Shown one piece after another: positions 1-8,500 of a stretch of DNA of 38,539 bases (positions within the stretch are counted from its first letter, which is position 1; each line of letters begins with the position of its first letter). The stretch comes from an uncultured Pelagibacteraceae bacterium (lineage in GTDB: Bacteria > Pseudomonadota > Alphaproteobacteria > Pelagibacterales > Pelagibacteraceae). A program made the translations under genes and the position numbers. Under the pieces are notes generated by a model. That model was not told where the DNA came from. It was given only the letters and a program-made list of their open reading frames with translations, and did no database searches. The DNA lies in the NCBI GenBank assembly GCA_902568875.1, contig CACFSG010000007.1, positions 1 to 38,539 on the forward strand, in the 5' to 3' direction.

Positions 1-36
1 ATTACTGTTACAATTTAAATATAAATAAAGTTATAC

Positions 37-43
37 GGAGGGG
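37..43 (+). promoter_or_regulatory. Strong ribosome binding site of the TRAP binding protein
   Basis: GGAGGGG lies four bases before the ATG at 48. It is by far the best Shine-Dalgarno match I noticed in the window, where most genes start with little or no recognisable site. It fits a very highly translated periplasmic binding protein and fixes the start codon. Confidence 0.7.
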
Positions 44-47
44 AAAA

Positions 48-1052
48 ATGAGAAAAATAATAACATCTCTATCTAGTGCTTTGTTAATTTTTGTGGCTTC
101 TTTATCTTTTACAGGTATAGCAAAATCAGCAGAGTTCTTCACGATAGGAACAGGCGGGCCTACAGGAGTGTATTTCCAAACAGGTAACGCTATATGTAAA
201 ATGTTACATAAATCAGCAATAAGTGCAGAACATGGAAGAAAAAAAGGTACTGCTAAAGCTTACAGATGTACTGCTCCATCAACTGGTGGATCAAATTATA
301 ATATTGGTCAAATTAAAGCTGGAGAGTTTCAATTTGGTGTTGCACAATCAGACTGGCAATACCATGCGGTTAATGGATCAAGTAAATGGGAAGGAAAACA
401 ATTCAGTAATTTAAGAGCAGTGTTTTCAGTTCACAATGAACCTTTTCAAATTTGGGCTAGAAAAAAAGCAAAGATTAAAAACTTTTCTGGTTTAAAAGGA
501 AAAGTTGTTAATATTGGTAATCCTGGTTCAGGGCAAAGAGGAACTATGGAAGAACTTATGAAAGCCATGGGAGTTGATAATAGTTTCTTTAAGTCAACGA
601 CTGAACTTACTTCTTCAGAGCAAGTAAAAGCTTTGTGTGATGGTAAAATAGATGCTTTTGGTTATTCTGTAGGTTTTCCTAATGGAGCTATGGAACAAGC
701 AGCAACTTGTGCTGCAAAAGCTTCACCAATTAATTTGACTGGTAAAGAGGTTCAAGGTTTAATTGATGGTGCTGATTACTACGCAAAAGCTGTAATACCT
801 AAAGGTACATATACTGGACAAAAGAAAGATGCTACTACTTTTGGTGTTAAAGCAACTGTAGTTACAAGTGCAGATGTTCCTGATGAGTTAGTGTATTTAG
901 TAACAAAAGCTGTGATGGAAAATTTTGATGATTTTAAAAAACAACATCCTGCTTTTGGATTTTTGGAAAAGAAAAACATGATTAAAGATGGTTTATCTGC
1001 TCCATTACATCCTGGTGCAATTAAATATTATAAAGAAGCTGGATTAATGTAA
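48..1052 (+). CDS. TAXI-family TRAP transporter solute-binding protein
   Basis: This is the periplasmic substrate-binding subunit of a TRAP transporter, which hands a small solute, usually an organic acid, to the membrane permease encoded next. The 334-residue protein begins with a clear signal peptide: a positive MRK start, a hydrophobic core at about residues 4-24, and a KSA cleavage site around 28/29. The mature part opens with FTIGTGGPTGVYFQTGNAIC, the typical start of the TAXI group (GTG and YFQTG-like motifs). The strong GGAGGGG site sets the ATG at 48. A rho-independent terminator follows directly, before the permease gene, so the binding protein is probably made in excess. The substrate cannot be told from sequence; TAXI proteins have been linked to glutamate and other dicarboxylates. 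Family assignment is secure. Confidence 0.93.
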   Translation: MRKIITSLSSALLIFVASLSFTGIAKSAEFFTIGTGGPTGVYFQTGNAICKMLHKSAISAEHGRKKGTAKAYRCTAPSTGGSNYNIGQIKAGEFQFGVAQSDWQYHAVNGSSKWEGKQFSNLRAVFSVHNEPFQIWARKKAKIKNFSGLKGKVVNIGNPGSGQRGTMEELMKAMGVDNSFFKSTTELTSSEQVKALCDGKIDAFGYSVGFPNGAMEQAATCAAKASPINLTGKEVQGLIDGADYYAKAVIPKGTYTGQKKDATTFGVKATVVTSADVPDELVYLVTKAVMENFDDFKKQHPAFGFLEKKNMIKDGLSAPLHPGAIKYYKEAGLM

Positions 1053-1074
1053 TTTAGGCTTTAAAATTAATTAA

Positions 1075-1106
1075 AAGGCCTGGTATTTTTACCGGGCCTT
1101 TTTTTT
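1075..1106 (+). terminator. Intrinsic terminator between TRAP binding protein and permease
   Basis: An 11-bp stem (AAGGCCTGGTA pairing with TACCGGGCCTT, one G-U pair), with a four-T loop, runs straight into a T tract. It is the only textbook rho-independent terminator I found. It sits inside what should be one transporter operon, so it probably acts as a partial terminator that lowers permease expression relative to the binding protein. Confidence 0.88.
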
Positions 1107-1123
1107 ATGATAAGATAAAATCA

Positions 1124-3466
1124 ATGAGTCAGTCTTTTAGTGAAAAAATTAAAACTAAAATAAATCAAGATTTATCTCCAACAAGAAATTTAACAGGAGT
1201 TCATTTAAAAGTAGTTGCAGCTATTGCAATTATTTGGTCTTTATTTCAACTTTGGTATGCTTCGCCATTTCCTTTTTTATTTAATTTTGGAATGTTTAAA
1301 GGATTGCCTGCAAGAGCAATCCATTTAGGATTTGCATTATGTTTAGCTTTTTTAATTTATCCAATTTCCAAAGGAAAAAGAATTTCAATAATAGACGTTA
1401 TTATAAGTTTTATAGGAGCATTTTCCTGTCTTTATATTTATTTTTTTTATGATCAACTTGTTGAAAGAGGTGGGGTTTTATTAAGCATTAGAGTTGGTGA
1501 AAACTTTAATCTACCTATAGAATTAATAATTGGAAGTTCTGGAATTTTAATACTTTTAGAAGCTACAAGAAGAGCTATTGGTTTACCTTTAGTAATTATT
1601 GCAATTTGTTTTTTATTATTTTCATATTTTGGTAGATATGCACCTGAAATAATTTCTCATGGAGGATTGTCGTTAAATAGATTAGTTGGTTTTCAATGGT
1701 TAGATCAAGAAGCGATATTTGGAATACCAATTGGGGTATCAGTTGATTTTATTTTTTTATTTGTATTATTTGGGGCTCTTTTAGAGACAGCTGGCGGTGG
1801 TAAATATTTTTTAGATTTAGCCTTTGCAATGGTTGGAAAAATGAGAGGTGGACCAGCTAAGGCAGCCATTCTTGGATCAGGAATGACAGGTTTAATTTCA
1901 GGATCTTCAATTGCAAATACAGTTACAACAGGAACTTTTACAATTCCTATAATGAAAAAAACTGGTTTTTCTCAAGAGAAAGCAGGAGCAATTGAAGTTT
2001 CTTCATCTGTAAATGGTCAAATAATGCCTCCAGTTATGGGTGCAGCGGCATTTGTAATGGCTAGTTTTATTGGTGTTACATATTTTGAAGTTGTTAAGCA
2101 TGCATTTTTACCTGCTATTATTTCATACATAGCTTTATTTTATATATCTCACTTAGAAGCATTAAAATTAAATTTGAAAGGAATGGAAGATTCTGATGTT
2201 CCAAATTTGAAGAAAACTTTTTTATCAGGATTACATTTTTTAGTTCCAATTTTTGTATTAATTTACATGTTAGTTTATTTAAGATTTACTGCATCATATT
2301 CAATTTTTTATGCAACTATTTCTTTAATATTTGTAAATTTGATTAATAAAATAATTAAAGAGAGTGATTATAAAAATGGTTTAAAAGTTTGGTTTAATCA
2401 AACAATAATAGGATTTGAAAAAGGTGCTTTGAATATGGTTGGGGTTGGTATTGCAATTGCAACTGCAGGTATTATTGTGGGTGCTGTTGGATCAACGGGA
2501 CTAAGTACAAATTTAATAATAGTAATTGAGTCAATTGCAAAAGATAATGTGGTAATATTATTGTTCTTAACAATAATATTATGTTTATTACTTGGAATGG
2601 GTTTACCAACAACCGCAAACTATGTGGTGGTTGCATCATTAATGGCTACTGTTTTAGTTGATGTTGGTAATGCATCAGGATTTATATTTCCATTAATTGC
2701 GGTTCATTTATTTGTTTTTTATTTTGGTTTAATGGCAGATGTAACACCTCCAGTTGGACTTGCGTCTTATGCTGCCGCTGCCATTTCTGGTGGAGATCCA
2801 TTAAGAACAGGTGTTCAAGCGTTTTGGTATAGTTTGAGAACTGGAATTTTACCAATTGTTTTTCTTTTTAATCATGAGCTTCTCTTAATAGGCATAGAAA
2901 ATATTTGGCATGCGCTTACAGTGATAGCTACATCTTTAGCTGGTATTTTAGTATTTACATCAGCAACTCAAGGGTGGTTTATAAATAGACTTAGATGGTA
3001 TGAAATAATAATTTTCTTATTTATATCTATTTCATTACTTTCACCTGAATTTGTACTCAATAAATTTTATCCTAAATATGATTATGTAGATTTTAATAAA
3101 ATTAATGAAATAACTTTAGATCCAAAAAAAGAAGTTCGGTTTAAAGTAACAAGAATCACAGAATATGGAGAGAGGTATAAGCTATTTGTTATTAATAAAA
3201 ATACTTTTGAGACAGAGTATAGTATTGAAAATTATGGCATGAATATTATTGAGGAAAATAACAAATATATTGTTGATACTCTTAAATGGAATGGAAAAGC
3301 TAAAAAAAGTGGATTTGAAATGGGTGATTATATTAGCGAGTTTAAAATAGAAAATACTGATAGACCTTCTAAAGCTATTATTTACCCATTGGCAATTCTT
3401 TTACTATTTATCTTTGGTTACTTAAATTCTAAAAGAAAAAATTTAACCGCCAGGACCAAGATCTGA
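1124..3466 (+). CDS. TRAP transporter fused permease (4TM/12TM, DctQ-DctM fusion)
   Basis: This is the inner-membrane permease of the TRAP transporter, a sodium-coupled secondary importer that takes solute from the upstream TAXI binding protein. At 780 residues it is the fused type: an N-terminal small-subunit-like region of about four membrane helices (about 25-170), then the large DctM-type domain. DctM motifs include GPAKAAILGSGMTGLISGSS and GMGLPTTANYVVVASL. The C-terminal part (about 600-775), with further helices and a soluble stretch, resembles the DUF3394 extension common in fused TRAP permeases. The ATG at 1124 has no clear ribosome binding site and lies 17 bases after the terminator. 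The last 24 bases overlap the convergent thioesterase gene. TAXI binding proteins normally pair with fused permeases of this kind, which supports the functional link. Confidence 0.92.
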   Translation: MSQSFSEKIKTKINQDLSPTRNLTGVHLKVVAAIAIIWSLFQLWYASPFPFLFNFGMFKGLPARAIHLGFALCLAFLIYPISKGKRISIIDVIISFIGAFSCLYIYFFYDQLVERGGVLLSIRVGENFNLPIELIIGSSGILILLEATRRAIGLPLVIIAICFLLFSYFGRYAPEIISHGGLSLNRLVGFQWLDQEAIFGIPIGVSVDFIFLFVLFGALLETAGGGKYFLDLAFAMVGKMRGGPAKAAILGSGMTGLISGSSIANTVTTGTFTIPIMKKTGFSQEKAGAIEVSSSVNGQIMPPVMGAAAFVMASFIGVTYFEVVKHAFLPAIISYIALFYISHLEALKLNLKGMEDSDVPNLKKTFLSGLHFLVPIFVLIYMLVYLRFTASYSIFYATISLIFVNLINKIIKESDYKNGLKVWFNQTIIGFEKGALNMVGVGIAIATAGIIVGAVGSTGLSTNLIIVIESIAKDNVVILLFLTIILCLLLGMGLPTTANYVVVASLMATVLVDVGNASGFIFPLIAVHLFVFYFGLMADVTPPVGLASYAAAAISGGDPLRTGVQAFWYSLRTGILPIVFLFNHELLLIGIENIWHALTVIATSLAGILVFTSATQGWFINRLRWYEIIIFLFISISLLSPEFVLNKFYPKYDYVDFNKINEITLDPKKEVRFKVTRITEYGERYKLFVINKNTFETEYSIENYGMNIIEENNKYIVDTLKWNGKAKKSGFEMGDYISEFKIENTDRPSKAIIYPLAILLLFIFGYLNSKRKNLTARTKI

Positions 3467-3868
3467 AGGTTTAACTTTTAAAATTTTCCAAACTCCTGAA
3501 GCTGAGGTAATAATTTTATTATTACATTTTAAATCACATAATAAAAACACTAATGTTTTTGTTTTTTTTAGAATTTTTACTCGACCAATGATTTCATCTC
3601 CTAATTTTGATGTTCCAATAAATTTTAGTTCTAATGAAATGGTTACACAAGGAGCATTATCGACCGACCTATGTGCCGCTGTTCCAGCTCCAGCATCTAC
3701 TAAGGCTGATAAATATCCTCCATGAGTAATACCTGCAGCATTTAAATGATTTTTATTTATAGAAGATTTAAATTCATATTCACTATCAGAAATACTCCTA
3801 AACATCACACCACCATTATGTTTCATAAAACCTGGTTTCAAACTAATTTGTTCAAATTTTTCAGACAT
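3443..3868 (-). CDS. PaaI-family hotdog-fold acyl-CoA thioesterase
   Basis: This is a small cytoplasmic hotdog enzyme of 141 residues that likely hydrolyses an acyl-CoA thioester; the substrate is unknown. The active-site signature THGGYLSALVDAGAG is present, with His49-Gly-Gly and the conserved Asp58 seen in PaaI / YbgC-like thioesterases. The length is normal for the family. The start is ATG at 3868, six bases after the stop of a 32-residue membrane peptide (3875-3973), itself 15 bases downstream of the tRNA-Arg. The three may share one minus-strand transcript. The 3' end overlaps the TRAP permease gene by 24 bp. Family assignment is good; the pathway is not evident from neighbours. Confidence 0.85.
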   Translation of the reverse strand: MSEKFEQISLKPGFMKHNGGVMFRSISDSEYEFKSSINKNHLNAAGITHGGYLSALVDAGAGTAAHRSVDNAPCVTISLELKFIGTSKLGDEIIGRVKILKKTKTLVFLLCDLKCNNKIITSASGVWKILKVKPSDLGPGG

Positions 3869-3874
3869 AATTTT

Positions 3875-3973
3875 TTATAATAAAAAAGTTAAAATTAATA
3901 AAATTATAAAAATGATTATGAAGAAGTATATTACTGACATTTGAAGAGAAGCATTCATTAGCCATTTAAACAT
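3875..3973 (-). CDS. Putative 32-residue single-span membrane peptide
   Basis: This is an unannotated small ORF. It starts with MFKWLMNASLQMSVIYFFII and continues as an unbroken run of Ile, Leu, Phe and Thr to the stop. Residues from about 11 to 32 would form one transmembrane helix, leaving a short N-terminal segment with one Lys. A good Shine-Dalgarno (AAAGGTG) lies 5-6 bases upstream of the ATG, better than most genes here. The ORF fills the gap between tRNA-Arg and the thioesterase (15 bases from the tRNA, six from the next ATG). I recognise no family. AT-rich DNA readily encodes hydrophobic runs, so the ribosome binding site and the snug spacing are the main support. Confidence 0.5.
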   Translation of the reverse strand: MFKWLMNASLQMSVIYFFIIIFIILLILTFLL

Positions 3974-3988
3974 AATTACACCTTTTTA

Positions 3989-4065
3989 TGGTGCGCCTGC
4001 TAGGAGTCGAACCCAGAACCTCCTGGTCCGTAGCCAAGCGCTCTATCCAGTTGAGCTACAGGCGC
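3989..4065 (-). tRNA. tRNA-Arg (ACG)
   Basis: The complement folds into a full cloverleaf. The seven-base acceptor stem is GCGCCTG/CAGGCGC, the D stem is GCTC/GAGC, the anticodon stem is CTTGG/CCAGG around loop CTACGGA (anticodon ACG), and the T arm contains GTTCGACTC. The 3' CCA is encoded. The length is 77 bases. A34 would be deaminated to inosine by TadA to read CGU, CGC and CGA. A TATACT-like -10 lies on the minus strand about 37 bases before the 5' end. Confidence 0.97.
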
Positions 4066-4136
4066 ATTTTTAATTTTATTTAATTACAGTACATTAATTT
4101 TTAGTATATTTTAATAATAAGACAAATTTAAAATTT

Positions 4137-5312
4137 ATGAACGATAAATCAAAAGAAGTAGTTATTGTTGGTGCTGTGAGAACGCCAATAGGCACTTATA
4201 AAGGTTCATTAAAAAATATCAAATCTGATCAACTTGGATCAATAGTTATAAAAGAAGTTTTAAAAAAATCTAAATTTAATAAAGATGAAATTGATGAGGT
4301 TATTATGGGTCAAGTATTAACAGCTGGTGGAGGACAAAATCCAGCGAGACAAGCTGCAATAAATGCAGGTATTCCAATTTCAAAACCAGTTTATATAGTT
4401 AACCAAGTATGTGGGTCTGGACTTAGAGCTGTAATTTCAGGTTATCAATCAATTAAATTAGGAGATGCAAAAAATGTAATTTCTGGAGGCCAAGAAAATA
4501 TGTCAATAGCTCCACACTCAATTTTTTATAGAGATAAAAAAAAGATTTCAGAAGATAAATTAGTAGATACAATGATTAATGATGGTTTGATAGATGCATT
4601 TAACAATTATCATATGGGTGTAACAGCAGAAAATGTTGCAAAAAAATTTAATATATCAAGACAGGAACAAGATGAATTTGCATTAAAATCTCAAAAAAAA
4701 ACACAAACTGCAATTATTGATAATAAATTTGATGAGGAATTAATTAAAATAAATCAAGATGGGAATATTCTTAACAAAGATGAGCATGCAAGAAGTGGTT
4801 TAAAATTATCTGACTTAGAAAAATTAAAAACTGTTTTTAAAGATAATGGAACTGTTACTCCAGGAAATTCTTCAGGGATAAATGATGGAGCTGCAGCCTT
4901 ATTACTAACCACTTTAGAAGAAGCAGAAAAAAAATCAATTAAGCCATTAGCCAAAATTGTATCTTGGGCTTCAGTTGGGGTAGATCCCTCACTAATGGGT
5001 TTGGGACCTATAGATGCTGTTCGTAAAGCAGTTAAAAAAGCAAAATGGAATTTAGAAGAAGTTGATTTGTTTGAAATTAATGAAGCTTTTGCCGCTCAAA
5101 GTATTGCAGTAATTCGTGAACTAGGTATTGATCATGATAAAGTAAATGTTAATGGGGGAGCTATTGCTCTTGGTCATCCTATTGGGGCTTCAGGAGCTAG
5201 AATTTTAGTAACATTAATACATGAAATGAAAAGACAAAATAAAAATAAAGGCTGTGCAACACTCTGTATAGGTGGAGGGATGGGTATAGCTTTATGCGTT
5301 GAAAGAGTTTAG
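4137..5312 (+). CDS. Acetyl-CoA C-acetyltransferase (thiolase)
   Basis: This is a cytoplasmic thiolase that condenses two acetyl-CoA to acetoacetyl-CoA, or cleaves 3-ketoacyl-CoA. The 391-residue protein has all catalytic elements: nucleophile Cys92 in NQVCGSGLRAV, His347 in NGGAIALGHPIGASGAR, and the second Cys377 in CIGGGMGIA. The sequence looks closest to the biosynthetic / PhbA-AtoB group, but a degradative role is equally possible because no beta-oxidation or polyhydroxyalkanoate gene is adjacent. The start is ATG at 4137; the upstream 71 bases separate it from the divergent tRNA-Arg and should hold both promoters. The stop codon overlaps that of a small convergent ORF (5309-5425). Confidence 0.92.
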   Translation: MNDKSKEVVIVGAVRTPIGTYKGSLKNIKSDQLGSIVIKEVLKKSKFNKDEIDEVIMGQVLTAGGGQNPARQAAINAGIPISKPVYIVNQVCGSGLRAVISGYQSIKLGDAKNVISGGQENMSIAPHSIFYRDKKKISEDKLVDTMINDGLIDAFNNYHMGVTAENVAKKFNISRQEQDEFALKSQKKTQTAIIDNKFDEELIKINQDGNILNKDEHARSGLKLSDLEKLKTVFKDNGTVTPGNSSGINDGAAALLLTTLEEAEKKSIKPLAKIVSWASVGVDPSLMGLGPIDAVRKAVKKAKWNLEEVDLFEINEAFAAQSIAVIRELGIDHDKVNVNGGAIALGHPIGASGARILVTLIHEMKRQNKNKGCATLCIGGGMGIALCVERV

Positions 5313-5425
5313 GAATTAATTTTTCCGTATTTTTCTTCTAATAGAATTTTTTGTATCCATATTTTAGCATCTATGTAAGTACTAACTTTTGGTTGAATAA
5401 GTATTTTTAATAACTTTTTTATCAT
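5309..5425 (-). CDS. Putative 38-residue protein, unknown function
   Basis: This small ORF starts MIKKLLKILIQPKVSTYIDA and ends in LLEEKYGKINS. It looks like a real short protein rather than noise: it has a basic amphipathic N-terminal helix, a mixed middle with Tyr, Asp and Trp, and a charged C-terminal helix. Its stop codon overlaps the thiolase stop by four bases (TTAG), the same arrangement as two accepted convergent pairs here (10724-10727 and 33980-33983). No strong ribosome binding site is seen; AAGGCAAC lies rather far upstream. It occupies most of an otherwise unexplained 209-base gap before the pyruvate dehydrogenase gene. I recognise no family. Confidence 0.45.
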   Translation of the reverse strand: MIKKLLKILIQPKVSTYIDAKIWIQKILLEEKYGKINS

Positions 5426-5488
5426 TTTTATAAGTTGCCTTTAAAGAATGTCAAAAAATTGAACAGAATGTGTTGAAATTTGCAATTT

Positions 5489-5504
5489 ACTATACTTTTA
5501 TAGT
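5489..5504. promoter_or_regulatory. Inverted repeat in the aceE promoter region
   Basis: ACTATA-CTTT-TATAGT is a perfect 6-bp dyad just before the E1 start at 5522; a second pair, TATAC and GTATA (5491-5495 and 5505-5509), is nested with it. It contains or abuts candidate -10 hexamers (TATAGT at 5499, TATAAG at 5506). It could be an operator, but short A/T dyads arise easily here by chance. Confidence 0.25.
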
Positions 5505-5521
5505 GTATAAGACATAAATAG

Positions 5522-8500
5522 ATGACCGAAAAATTATTAGTTCCTGACATTGGTGATTTTGAAAATGTAGAAGTGATTGAAATTTTAGTTAAAGAGGGAC
5601 AAGAAATTAAAAAAAATGATCCTTTAGTAACAATTGAAAGTGATAAGTCGAGTGTTGAAATTCCATCTACTATTGATGGTATAATAGAAAAAATAAAAGT
5701 AAAAATTGGAGACAAGGTTTCAAAAGGTGATTTATTACTTATTGTGTCAGGTGCAAAGAGTTCTTCTTCAGCATCAGAAACTGTACCAAAAAATACTGAA
5801 AATTTAATACAAGAGGCTGAAATTTCTTTGAAGAAATCTCAAAAACAAAAAAATGAAAAAGTTAAAGAAAAAAAACCTGAAATAATTCAAGCTGTAAATA
5901 AAGGTGATATTGATCCTCTTGAAACTAATGAATGGTTAGAGTCTTTATCTGCAGTAATTGAAAAAGATGGAAATCAAAGAGCTCATTATTTAATAAAGGA
6001 ATTAATTAATAAAGCGTATATTGAAGGAGCAAATATTCCTTATACACAAAACACTCCTTATATAAATACAATTCCTGTAATGGATGAAAAAAAATCTAAT
6101 GGTGATCAAAATATAGAAAGAAGAATTAGATCACTTATAAGATGGAATGCAGCTGCAATGGTGGTTAGAGCAAATAAAAAATTTCCAGAACTTGGAGGTC
6201 ATATTGGAACATTCGCATCTGCGGCAACTCTATATGATGTTGGAATGAATCATTTTTGGAGAGCAAAAAATAATAAATTTGGAGGTGACTTAATTTATTT
6301 TCAAGGTCATAGTGCACCAGGTATGTATGCAAGAGCTTTTCTTGAAGGAAGACTTAATGAAAAGCAATTAGATAGTTTTAGACAAGAAGTTAATCCAGGT
6401 GGATTATCTTCTTATCCTCATCCATGGTTAATGCCAAACTTTTGGCAGTTTCCAACCGTATCGATGGGACTAGGCCCAATGTTAGCAATCTATCAAGCAA
6501 GATATATGAAGTATTTGATTAATAGAGGTTTAATAAAAGATGAGGGGAGAAAAGTTTGGGCATTTTTAGGAGATGGAGAAATGGATGAACCAGAATCTTT
6601 AGGAGCAATTGGTTTAGCAGCAAGAGAAAAATTAGATAATCTAATTTTTGTAATTAATTGTAATTTACAAAGATTAGATGGGCCAGTTAGAGGAAATGGA
6701 AAAATAATTCAAGAGTTAGAGGGAATTTTTAGAGGCGGTGGATGGAATGTAATTAAAGTAATATGGGGATCTTATTGGGATCCATTATTAGCAAATGACA
6801 AAACAGGTCATCTTATTAAAACTATGAACGAAACTGTTGATGGAGAGTACCAAGCCATGAAAGCAAGAAATGGCGCTTATGTAAGAGAAAATTTTTTTGG
6901 TAAATACCCAGAAACAAAAAAACTAGTATCTAGCTTATCTGATAAAGATATTTGGAGATTAAACAGAGGTGGTCATGACCCTCATAAAGTTTTTGCCGCT
7001 TATGATAAGGCTTCCAAAAATATTGGTAGTCCAACAGTAGTAATTGCTAAAACTATTAAAGGTTATGGAATGGGCAAAAGTGGAGAGAGTGTAAATACAA
7101 CCCATCAAACTAAAAAATTAGATATAGATGATCTGATGTATTACAGAGATAGATTTGATGTTCCGCTGACTGATAATCAAGTAAGAAATATTGAATATTA
7201 TAAACCTGATCAAAATTCACCAGAAATAAAATACATCAAAGAGAGAAGAATTCAGCTAGGTGGGTTTATTCCAGAAAGAACAACTTATGCAAAACCTATA
7301 AAAGTTCCACCTAAAAATATTTTTGAAAATATGAAAGAGTCTACTGGTAAGAAAGAGATGTCCACAACAATGGCTTTAGTTAGAATGTTGACTAGTCTTT
7401 TAAGGGACAAAAATGTAGCGCCAAGGTTGGTTCCAATTATCCCTGATGAAGCAAGAACATTTGGAATGGAGGGTTTTTTTCAAAAAGTAGGAATATATGC
7501 TCATGAAGGTCAAAAGTATGAACCAGAGGATTCTGCTCAGCTAAGCTCTTATAGAGAAGAAAAAAGTGGTCAAGTATTAGAAGAGGGAATAACAGAGGCG
7601 GGAGCAATGTCTTCTTGGATTGCAGCAGGTACTTCTTATACTAATCATGATATAGAAATGATTCCAATTTATTTGTTTTATTCTATGTTTGGTTTTCAGA
7701 GAATTGGAGATTTTGCCTGGGCTGGTGCCGATAGCCAATCTAGAGGTTTTTTAATTGGTGCAACAGCAGGAAGAACCACATTAGCAGGTGAAGGACTGCA
7801 ACATCAAGATGGTCATAGTCATTTGATGGCATCAACTATACCAAACTGTGTTTCATATGATCCAACTTTTCACTATGAATTAGCTGTAATTTTTCGAGAG
7901 GGATTAAAAAGAATGCACGAGAAAAAAGAAAATATTTTTTATTACATTACTACGATGAATGAAAACTATCCACATCCCAAAATGCCAAATGAAAAAGACT
8001 GTGAAGAAGGAATTTTAAAAGGAATGTATAAGATTCAAGAATTTAACAAACATAAAAAAACAAAGATCCAATTTCTTGGATCAGGTACAATATTAAGAGA
8101 AATGATTGCAGGTGCCGAAATACTCCAAAAAGAATATCAAATAGACAGTGAAATTTGGAGTGTGACAAGCTTTAATGAACTTAGAAGAGATGGATTAGAA
8201 ACAGAAAGATATAATCTTTTGAATCCAGATAAGAAGTTAAAAAAATCTTATGTTGAAAAATGTTTAGGAAAATCTGAGGGCCCTATATTAGCAGCATCTG
8301 ATTATATGAGAATGAATTCTGATCAAATAAGACCATATGTAAATAATAAAAGTTTTTATTCATTAGGAACAGATGGATTTGGAAGAAGTGATACTAGAGA
8401 AAATTTAAGAAAATTTTTTGAAGTAGATAAAAATCATATAGTTACCTATGGATTAAGTGTGCTTGCTAAGGAGCAGCTAATAGCATCAAAGTATGCATCA

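Noticed and set aside
223..414. 63-residue plus-strand ORF inside the TRAP binding protein
   Set aside because: Out-of-frame shadow of a well supported gene with no start signal.
4066..4136. Riboswitch upstream of thiolase
   Set aside because: The 71-base spacer is nearly all A/T without stems, and divergent promoters for tRNA-Arg and thiolase are enough to explain it.
5428..5715. 95-residue minus-strand ORF over the aceE start
   Set aside because: Antisense of the lipoyl domain and promoter; no family resemblance. The neighbouring 38-residue ORF at 5309-5425 fits better.
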